This document shows, in pieces, positions 16,684 to 22,500 of a DNA stretch of 38,457 nucleotides. The notes below the pieces were generated by a model. It was not told the origin of the DNA, searched no databases, and saw only the letters and a list, made by a program, of their open reading frames with translations. Position 1 is the first letter of the stretch; each line of letters starts with the position of its first letter. The stretch comes from UBA10003 sp964365025 (lineage in GTDB: Bacteria; Patescibacteriota; Patescibacteriia; Magasanikbacterales; UBA10003). The position numbers and the translations under genes are program-made. The DNA lies in assembly GCA_964365025.1 (NCBI GenBank), contig CAYIOJ010000005.1, positions 1 to 38,457 of the forward strand, read 5' to 3'.

Positions 16684-16770
16684 TATAATCAGTGCTAATC
16701 ACAGGTTTTCTGAGTTGAACTCCTAAAGACAAGAAAGGAAATCTCGACTTTGGTCGGGATTTCTTTTTTT
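16684..16770 (+). ncRNA. Candidate small RNA 1 (~75-80 nt) with own -10 and terminator
   Basis: TATAAT at 16684-16689 (no good -35 at 17 bp; a TTGACA lies 21 bp away) and a strong terminator at 16738-16770 bound a ~75-nt RNA with no open frame. Its 5' end, AGTGCTAATCAC..GGTTT (16691-16708), is complementary to 16816-16833 in the next RNA with one mismatch in 18. Since the TSS should be near 16696, a few of the matched bases may precede the transcript. Family not recognised. Confidence 0.45.
16738..16770 (+). terminator. Rho-independent terminator
   Basis: An 11-bp stem GAAATCTCGAC/GTCGGGATTTC with one G-T pair, loop TTTG, then seven T. Confidence 0.9.
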
Positions 16771-16771
16771 A

Positions 16772-16780
16772 TGATATAAT
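16772..16780 (+). promoter_or_regulatory. Extended -10 promoter of the tRNA-like RNA
   Basis: TGA-TATAAT at 16772-16780, directly after the terminator T run. No convincing -35. The predicted start, near 16787, is the first base of a stem that pairs with the RNA's 3' part. Confidence 0.6.
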
Positions 16781-16786
16781 ACTTTC

Positions 16787-16898
16787 GCTGGACGCCAAGG
16801 GCCCATCTCTGGAAGAAACCCGTGATTAGCACTCGGGTAGAGGGGTTCAATTCCCCTTGGGTCCAGTTTGAAAACTGATTTGAAAGATCGGTTTTTTT
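16787..16898 (+). ncRNA. tRNA-like small RNA with an 11-nt anticodon-position loop
   Basis: 16799-16865 folds as a cloverleaf: acceptor GGGCCCA/TGGGTCC plus A, a tiny TCT-CTGGA-AGA D-arm, a 5-bp arm ACCCG/CGGGT with the 11-nt loop TGATTAGCACT, a 2-nt variable part and a canonical T-arm AGGGG-TTCAATT-CCCCT. A real tRNA would have a 7-nt anticodon loop and a full D-arm, so this is a tRNA mimic or a decayed tRNA. The leader CTGGAC-g-CCA (16788-16797) can also pair with TGGGTCCAG, offering an alternative closing stem. It has its own extended -10 and terminator, and no CCA is encoded. Confidence 0.5.
16873..16898 (+). terminator. Terminator of the tRNA-like RNA
   Basis: A 7-bp stem AACTGAT/ATCGGTT is followed by a T run. 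Confidence 0.75.
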
Positions 16899-16904
16899 AT
16901 TTTA

Positions 16905-16953
16905 TCCTCCTGAATGAAATGATGAAATAGATTCTTCACTTTATTCAGAATGA
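16905..16953. repeat. GTCATTCTGAATAAAGTGAAGAATCT-type repeat
   Basis: On the minus strand it begins GTCATTCTGAATAAAGTGAAG, and its other end is an inverted CATTCAGGA. Another native-type interspersed hairpin. Confidence 0.7.
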
Positions 16954-16968
16954 CATTAATAATATTTT

Positions 16969-17031
16969 GAAAAAAATCGGTTGAGAGAGACGGGAATCGC
17001 AAGTTCTTGCGACTCAACCGTCCCTCTCGAG
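16969..17031 (-). terminator. Terminator of the coiled-coil exported protein gene
   Basis: A long minus-strand hairpin with inner TCGCAAG/CTTGCGA and outer GAGAGGGACG/CGTCTCTCTC arms ends in GATTTTTTT. Confidence 0.85.
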
Positions 17032-17047
17032 TTAGTTGTTACCTATG

Positions 17048-17079
17048 CCTCCTGTTTGTTCCCCAGCGCAATCAGGAGG
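17048..17079 (-). other. 3'-UTR hairpin made of anti-SD and SD sequences
   Basis: CCTCCTG and CAGGAGG, 18 nt apart, form a stem in the 3' untranslated part of the 17124 gene. Otherwise 17032-17123 holds only an AGACGC..GCGTCT mini-hairpin and no gene. Confidence 0.5.
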
Positions 17080-17123
17080 ACTTGTTGATATTGCCAGACG
17101 CTGAGGCGTCTGCGGTCTGTCCG

Positions 17124-17858
17124 CTAGTCCGATGCCAGCAGACAGATGCCGTAGCCGGTGGCGACGCCGATGCCACTGGCCCCGGCCGCGTCCCAGAATC
17201 CGTAGTCCCGGTCCGCGGCGCGAGCGATGGCGTAGGAACCGCCTCCGCCCGTGACTCCGCCTACCGCGCCCCACACCAAGCACTTGAGGTACTTGGAGGT
17301 TGGCGCGGGAGCGGCCGGGACGGTGAGGACGGTGGTCTTGAGTGCCGCCGGCTTGCACTCAAACCTGGTATTGCTACCAAAGTGCAAGTACTCCGGCGCC
17401 GTCCCGTCCGGACACTTCTGGCGGACGAGTCCCGTGATGGGATCCTCGGTCGGGAGCAGAAAATTCCACTCCCAGGGCTTTCCCGTCATCAGGGTTTCGA
17501 GCCGCTTCTGCCCGGCCGCGTCCGTGGCCTCCTTGACCGCGGCCGCGTTTTTCTCGGCCACGAGCGCCTGCTGCGCCGTGGTCAGTTCGACCTTGGCCGC
17601 GTCCAGATCCTTCTGGATCTTGGCGGCTTTGGCCTGGGCGTCGCGCACGCCCCGGCTGGCTTCGGCACTCGCCTCGGCGTAGGCGGTCTCGAGCGCGCCC
17701 ACGCGGCACGAGAGCTCTGTGACGCGAGTCAGAGTCACCGCCCCGGTCGCGGCATCAGCGGCCACGCGAGCCGCCGACGAGAAGCTGGTCAACTGGGCCA
17801 GCACAGGGGCCGTCGCCATGACGACCCACGCGAACACGAAAAACATCAACTTCTTCAT
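17124..17858 (-). CDS. Exported coiled-coil protein with Gly-rich hydrophobic C-terminus
   Basis: 244 aa, GC-rich. Residues 1-21 are a Sec signal peptide ending APVLAQ. Residues 45-120 are an Ala/Glu/Lys-rich coiled coil. A middle part with two Cys (KCPDG and FECKP) follows, then a small-residue hydrophobic end (CLVWGAVGGVTGGGGSYAIA.., GASGIGVATGYGICLL) like the Gly-zipper of membrane-inserting segments. It lies 48 bp downstream of the Pro-rich membrane protein gene in the same minus-strand unit and probably acts with it at the envelope. AAAGGA about 8 nt before the ATG is a moderate SD. I do not recognise the family. Confidence 0.7.
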   Translation of the reverse strand: MKKLMFFVFAWVVMATAPVLAQLTSFSSAARVAADAATGAVTLTRVTELSCRVGALETAYAEASAEASRGVRDAQAKAAKIQKDLDAAKVELTTAQQALVAEKNAAAVKEATDAAGQKRLETLMTGKPWEWNFLLPTEDPITGLVRQKCPDGTAPEYLHFGSNTRFECKPAALKTTVLTVPAAPAPTSKYLKCLVWGAVGGVTGGGGSYAIARAADRDYGFWDAAGASGIGVATGYGICLLASD

Positions 17859-17875
17859 TTCCAGTTCCTTTCTAT

Positions 17876-17899
17876 GGGGCCTTGACTGAACAAGGCCCC
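17876..17899 (-). promoter_or_regulatory. Intercistronic hairpin
   Basis: A 9-bp perfect stem GGGGCCTTG/CAAGGCCCC with no T run after it on the minus strand. More likely an mRNA-stability or processing hairpin between two co-transcribed genes than a terminator. Confidence 0.6.
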
Positions 17900-17906
17900 G
17901 TTCGCA

Positions 17907-18437
17907 CTACTCCGTGTACCGCCTCCAAGCCGCCTCGCACTCCTCGCTCGACAGCCCGTTGCCCTGGCACATCCTCATGAACTCCGGCTTGTCCGCCGGG
18001 ACCAGGAATGGCTGGGGCGGGTTGACGGACGCCGGGGCCGTGATGGCCGTCGGCGCGGTGCTGACGCTCGAGCTCGACTTGGTGGCAAGCCACCAACCGA
18101 GCATGCCGAGCGCGGCCACCACGATCACGATGACGGTGGCGAGGAGCCATGTCGTCGTGAACGGGTGACAGCAGCACTTGCCGTCGCCGCAGTCGCAGGT
18201 CCTGGTGGGACGCGACGGCTCGGGCTCGCGGCGCACCGGCTGCGTTTCCGTGCGCGGGGTCGGCTCGGACCGCTTGGACTCGGGCTGGGTATCCGGGCGC
18301 TTGGGCGGCTGATCCGCCTCCGGGAGCCTCTTTTTGGGAGGCGGCGGAATGGCCGTCGACGGCGTCCCGCCCTGCGGTGCCACCCTCTCATCGCTCGACG
18401 ACCCAACCGCCGAGCTTCCCAACTGCTGAGTACCCAT
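17907..18437 (-). CDS. Pro-rich single-pass membrane protein with juxtamembrane Cys cluster
   Basis: 176 aa from MGTQQLGSSAVG, chosen because AAGGAGGTGCTAAA immediately precedes it; the frame extends eight codons further upstream without an SD. Residues ~20-85 are Pro/Arg/Glu/Ser-rich and disordered. CDCGDGKCCCHPF (six Cys within 13 residues, zinc- or disulphide-like) lies directly before one membrane helix (WLLATVIVIVVAALGMLGWW). A Ser/Pro linker follows, with a short folded end carrying two Cys (CQGNGLSSEECEAAW). No family recognised. GC-rich; first gene of a two-gene unit with the coiled-coil exported protein. Its leader of ~480 nt is described separately. Confidence 0.72.
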   Translation of the reverse strand: MGTQQLGSSAVGSSSDERVAPQGGTPSTAIPPPPKKRLPEADQPPKRPDTQPESKRSEPTPRTETQPVRREPEPSRPTRTCDCGDGKCCCHPFTTTWLLATVIVIVVAALGMLGWWLATKSSSSVSTAPTAITAPASVNPPQPFLVPADKPEFMRMCQGNGLSSEECEAAWRRYTE

Positions 18438-18449
18438 TTTAGCACCTCC

Positions 18450-18469
18450 TTGTCCCTTCACAGGGACAA
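18450..18469 (-). promoter_or_regulatory. Hairpin abutting the SD of the 18437 gene
   Basis: A 7-bp stem TTGTCCC/GGGACAA whose 3' arm ends in the first two A of the SD AAGGAGG. Opening or closing it would change SD access. Confidence 0.6.
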
Positions 18470-18544
18470 CAAACCTTGTTCGTCCACCGCTAGCACACCC
18501 GTGCCTGCGCTGAACAAACTGAACTATTCTCGAAATGCGTTTGC

Positions 18545-18675
18545 ACTCCGAGTTTCCTAGGTGAATTCAACTCTAATGCTTTAATCTGCTTCGCCTATCG
18601 TTACTTACTTTTCAATATGGCTCTATCAGCAAATCATTATACATCTTCATTAAATCCACTTAGGAAACTCGGAGT
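18545..18675. repeat. Inverted repeat in the 18437 leader
   Basis: 19-bp arms ACTCCGAGTTTCCTAGGTG (18545-18563) and CACTTAGGAAACTCGGAGT (18657-18675), with one G-T pair. The second arm is itself a GAAACT..AGTTTC hairpin followed on the plus strand by TTTTT. Confidence 0.75.
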
Positions 18676-18687
18676 TTCTTTTTGAAA

Positions 18688-18714
18688 CTGGATCCCCGCT
18701 TTCGCGAGGATGAC
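18688..18714. repeat. GTCATCCTCGCGAAAGCGGGGATCC-type repeat
   Basis: Native hairpin repeat inside the leader. Same family as 27179-27207 and 36150-36190. Confidence 0.75.
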
Positions 18715-18757
18715 ATAAAAATTGTAAAGAGCAATCGGCATTAAAAAATGCCAAAAT

Positions 18758-18815
18758 AGTTTGGCAAGATGCATACCCTTGAAGGAGGAGGACAGGGGCA
18801 GCGCCTCACCAAACT
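18758..18815 (-). promoter_or_regulatory. Leader stem-loop 2 with anti-SD loop
   Basis: AGTTTGG/CCAAACT outer stem, CCCT/AGGG inner stem and a 14-nt loop (18780-18793) that reads CCUCCUCCUU on the minus strand. It is flanked by a GGCATT..AATGCC hairpin and an AAAGAG/CTCTTT closing stem. Confidence 0.6.
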
Positions 18816-18841
18816 GTTTAGGCACTCTTTAATCGGCAGAA

Positions 18842-18871
18842 GTTGTATAAATTCCCTCCTTTATATACAAC
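18842..18871 (-). promoter_or_regulatory. Leader stem-loop 1 with SD-mimic loop
   Basis: An 8-bp stem GTTGTATA/TATACAAC around a 14-nt loop carrying UAAAGGAGGG on the minus strand. No start codon follows at SD distance. Confidence 0.65.
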
Positions 18872-18925
18872 CAACCGGACTGATTGAATTGTTAATCAAA
18901 AACAACACTTTTAATTTAACATAAT

Positions 18926-18954
18926 ATCATAGCACAAAACGACAAATTTGTCAA
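18926..18954 (-). promoter_or_regulatory. Promoter of the 18437 operon
   Basis: TTGACA (18954-18949), a 17-bp spacer, TATGAT (18931-18926). Its -35 overlaps the -35 of the divergent gene at 19005. Confidence 0.75.
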
Positions 18955-18976
18955 GGGTTTGGAAATGTGATATAAT
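18948..18976 (+). promoter_or_regulatory. Promoter of the MNT gene at 19005
   Basis: TTGTCA, a 17-bp spacer, then TGA-TATAAT (extended -10). Leader about 22 nt, no SD. Confidence 0.8.
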
Positions 18977-19004
18977 AAATTTTGGCTTGTTTTAGCTAAA
19001 TTTT

Positions 19005-19400
19005 ATGGATATAAATAAAACAAAACTGGCGCAAATCGCTCGTCAATACGGCCTGTCCCAAATTTTGCTTTTTGGCTCGCAAGCCAGCTGGCAAACCACG
19101 GCGGAGAGCGATTTTGACCTTGGCATTCTGGCGCCAAAACCGCTTTCTCCTCGACGCAAAGAAACATTGCTGATAGATTTAAGTCAAAAACTAAATTTGC
19201 CGATTCAAAATATTGACCTGACTTTTTTAAATCAAGCCGGCCCTCTTTTGCTGTATCAAAGCGTTAAAAACGCCCGTCTTCTCTACGGCCAACCGAAATT
19301 TTTTACCGCTTTTCAATTGCGCGCCGTCAAACAATATCAAGACCATCAAAAATTTTTTAAACTGCGAGACAATTATTTGCGCCAACAATATAAAAAATGA
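19005..19400 (+). CDS. MNT-type nucleotidyltransferase domain protein (orphan MntA-like)
   Basis: 131 aa. FGSQASWQTTAESDFDLGI holds the nucleotidyltransferase signature: Gly24-Ser25 and Asp36/Asp38 as metal ligands, with a third Asp in NIDLTFL. Minimal nucleotidyltransferases of this type AMPylate HEPN toxins as the antitoxin of HEPN/MNT systems. Here no HEPN (DUF86-like) gene lies beside it: a terminator follows eight bases after the stop, and the upstream gene is divergent. The catalytic residues look intact, so it may act on a toxin elsewhere or have another substrate. AT-rich and native in composition. Confidence 0.8.
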   Translation: MDINKTKLAQIARQYGLSQILLFGSQASWQTTAESDFDLGILAPKPLSPRRKETLLIDLSQKLNLPIQNIDLTFLNQAGPLLLYQSVKNARLLYGQPKFFTAFQLRAVKQYQDHQKFFKLRDNYLRQQYKK

Positions 19401-19408
19401 CGATGAAA

Positions 19409-19440
19409 CAAAAACTCCTCCGAAATTCGGAGGAGTTTTG
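19409..19440 (+). terminator. Terminator of the MNT gene
   Basis: A near-perfect 12-14 bp hairpin AACTCCTCCGAA/TTCGGAGGAGTT plus TTTTG. Symmetric enough to work on the other strand as well. Confidence 0.85.
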
Positions 19441-19443
19441 TAA

Positions 19444-19533
19444 TGCGAGATTGCTTCACTTCGTTCGCAATGACGCGGGCGAGAAAGAGAGCTGTTGGAC
19501 AGTCCTGACGCGCTTCGCTTGCTCGCGATGACA
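19444..19533. repeat. Two GTCATTGCGAG-type repeats
   Basis: GAGATTGCTTCACTTCGTTCG..GCAATGAC (19444-19472) and CGCTTCGCTTGCTCGCGATGAC (19510-19531), just after the 3' end of the 1446-aa gene. Confidence 0.7.
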
Positions 19534-19540
19534 AATTGAA

Positions 19541-22500
19541 CTAAGCGGATTGGACTTTGACCAATTGTTTAGCCAAAGCCGCCACTTTTGACCCGCTGAC
19601 GCCGGCCGTTGTGCCAAAAGACTGGTGAAATTTGGAAAACCAGTCAATATTTTTATTGTCCACTTTTCCTTCCCAATCTCCGACCCGCGCCAGCACCTCA
19701 TTGCCGGCCAGATGATACTTGATGCCGTTAATGGCCAGCTCCTGATTGGCCGGAATCATTTGTTTTATCATATCCAATCTTATTGTCGTGTCCAAATTCG
19801 CATTGGTGACGCCCCTGAAAGCGTCTTTAAAAATCTGCCTATCTAATTCTGGTTTGATGCCCTCGTGAAAACTATCCCATGTTTGCCCCGGCGCTAATTG
19901 AGAATATCCGGATAAACTTTGGCCATGCGCCACATGAGACGAGAACTGCTGAATATCGCGTTGGATGTTTTCCACCGCTCGGTCGGCCGCAGGCTGAAAA
20001 GCCGTATTGCCGGCATAGCTCGTTGCCAATTCCTGGGCGGCGTTTAATTTTTCCTGCAAAAGATGGGCGTGGTTCTGCGCCGCTTCGGCCCATTCATAAT
20101 CAGCCGGAGCCAAAATCGGCTGAACCCGTTCTGTGCCTTCGCCAATGGAAAACACTTGTTGCATGCCTTGGTGAGAAACGATTGGCAATTGAGACACTAG
20201 CACTGGTTCTAATCCTTGCCGGCTCGCCGCCTCTAGCCGAGGCGCGGGCGCTGGGGTTTCCGTAGCCGCAGGCGCGGAGGAATCAATCTTTTCATCAAAA
20301 TGAACAAACGCTCTGGCCGCGCCGCTCTGTCCAACATGAAAACCATGCTCGGCATCGCCGGTCAAAATAAATTTCATGGGCTTAACCGAATCATAAACAA
20401 ACCATTTTTGAGCATGTTGCGATGGATCCCAATATCCTTCTTCAATACTGATCTGGCCGGCTAAATGCCGCGCCCATTCGTGCACGGCTGGGGCATTGGC
20501 CAAACTTCCGGAATAGCCAAAACGCAACGGGTCATCTTCCAACTGGCGGCTCAAAACATGAATTATGCCCTCGCCTTTTTGCAAAGTAGCCAGCTCGGTC
20601 ACATGTTCAATGCGGGCTGATTCAGCTGCTTCTCGCGCTTGCTTGGTTAATTCGTCAATTAAATGTCCACGCGCTTTCATGTCGGTAATGATTTTCTCAA
20701 ATCCCTTGCCATCGGATATAGCAGCTGCTGGAGTGGACGCCTTTTCCGGTTGTACTCCAGTGCCTGTCCCCATAGTGGCGTCAGCCAGCCAACCCAATCC
20801 CAAAGAAGCACCTGCGCCCAAGCCAATGGCAGTAGCTGTTTGTATTAATAATTTCCTTTTGTCTTTTTTAACTTTATCTTCAAAAATTTGGTGATATTTT
20901 TCGGTCAACAATTCAAGCGCGCCAAACTTTTCATTTACCAAAGCAATACCCATTTCACTTCGCGCTTCCTCGGTTCTGGCGCCGGTTTCTTTGGCAATGC
21001 GGCCTGATAAAAATTTGCCGACCAATTCACTGGAGAGTCGGCCGAAAAGAGCGCCGCTCACGCTGCGACCAAAACGGATGCCGGCCGTGGCGGCAATGGC
21101 CCCCGCGCCAATCGCGCCGCCCGCGTACAACGCGCCGGTCAACACGCCGGTGGCAATCAACAGCCGTTGATACAAAGGCAATTTCACCCAGGCGTCAAAA
21201 CCGCGGCGCAAAAGTCCTTTTTCCATTGGCGGCCATTCGGCAACGCAAGCCGCTTGTAAAACATTTTCTTCGCCAATAACCAATTTTTCAAATATCTCTT
21301 GCTGTCCAAATTGTTTCAGAGCTTCGGCTGTTTCAGCTGGAGTTTTTCCCTCTTGCGCCAAAAGTCGCGCTTCTTGCTGATACAAGGCTTGGGCATAATT
21401 GACTTTAGCTTGCAGATATTTGTCGCGAGCGGCCGTAATTTCCTCGCGAGCATTTTCATCCAACTCTGCCATAGTCGCTTCTTCGCCACCCTTGAACAAA
21501 CCACGCGCGCCTTGACGCAATCTGGCAAACAAACTCGGCTTTCCTCTGACGCGCAAAAAATCCTGATATGTTTCAATATATTCTTGGCGCTCGGCGTCCA
21601 AAGCGTTTTTGGCGGCCGTTACCTCAATAATCTCTCCAACTGTTTCAGGCATCGGTGCGGCAACCTCGGTTGGAGCTGTTGGCAACAATGGAGCGGACGC
21701 ATGGCTGGTTTTCGGCGCAGTAGGACGAGTGGCTTCTGTTGGCGCGGTTTCTTTCGGAGTTGTTTCCGCCAATACAGTTACAGTGGCGGCAGTTGGTTCT
21801 TTGACCGGCGCTTCAGAGGTTGCCGGCGCTGATACACTGGAAGTAACTGCCACCTCTGGCGCGGGCACTGGTTTAATTTTTGTCACCATTGTTTTATCAC
21901 GATTGATCGCTTTAGCCAAAGCCCCGTCATACACTTCCAAATTTTTTAAATCCACGCCGAGTTTTTCCAATAATTCTCCCAAACTGATTCCTTTTTTTTC
22001 TTTGTCAGCTTCTTTTTTAATCATACTCTCCCGCACCCAAACGCCTTCACCAATGGAATTAGCCAACTCTTTGGTGATTTTTTGTTGTGGACCAACTGCC
22101 AAAAACCATTTCTGGCTCCTCGGTTCCCAAGTCAAAATACCGTCAAGACCTTGCGCCAAGGCCGCTGCTTGAAGCCCGGGTGGCAATTTGTCGTCACGCG
22201 ATTCCTGCACCATAACCACAATTTTACCCAAACGCGAATCCACCACTTTTGTCTTGGGCGCTCTTGATCCTACGAGAACAGGAAAAAAATTATCAATCAC
22301 TTCTTTGCTTTTTTCCACTTTTTTGTCTTTTCGCAATTGATTAATACGCGCGAGACCGGAATCTTTTAAACCGTCCAAAGGCCTGACAAACGCCTCTTCC
22401 AAATCGTGCTCTTTGAAAAAATTAAACAAATCCTCAATCGGTAAATCATTTTGCAAAAATAAAGCCGCGCCAAAAAGTGTTTTGTCGCTACTCTGCCAAA

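Larger units (their letters stand above)
18438..18920 (-). promoter_or_regulatory. Long structured 5' leader of the 18437 operon, with SD-mimic and anti-SD loops
   Basis: There is no gene in this 480-nt stretch. From a consensus promoter (18926-18954) the minus-strand RNA would contain, in order: hairpin 1 (18871-18842) with loop UAAAGGAGGG; hairpin 2 (18815-18758) whose tip loop reads GUCCUCCUCCUUCA; a native hairpin repeat (18714-18688); a 19-bp long-range stem (18675-18657 with 18563-18545); and a TTGTCCC..GGGACAA hairpin touching the true SD AAGGAGG (18451-18445). Loop 2 is complementary to both the loop-1 and the true SD cores (AAGGAGG with CCUCCUU). A competing internal -10 (TATAAT, 18641-18636) is possible. 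Confidence 0.6.

Noticed and set aside
16656..16689. TTGACA with TATAAT as a consensus promoter for small RNA 1
   Set aside because: The spacer would be 21 bp. The -10 is kept, the -35 is uncertain.
16799..16865. A functional tRNA with anticodon TAG or GAT
   Set aside because: The loop is 11 nt, U33 and position 37 are not placed correctly, the D-arm is dwarfed, and no CCA is present. Kept as a tRNA-like RNA.
17007..17885. 292-aa plus-strand frame
   Set aside because: It runs antisense through a gene with a signal peptide, SD and terminator, and covers that terminator. Arg/Gly-rich shadow.
9121..18437. Chimeric contig or contamination explaining the GC-rich island
   Set aside because: Native repeat families and an AT-rich native gene lie between the GC-rich genes, and the only gap is inside one gene. 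Not fully excluded without reads.
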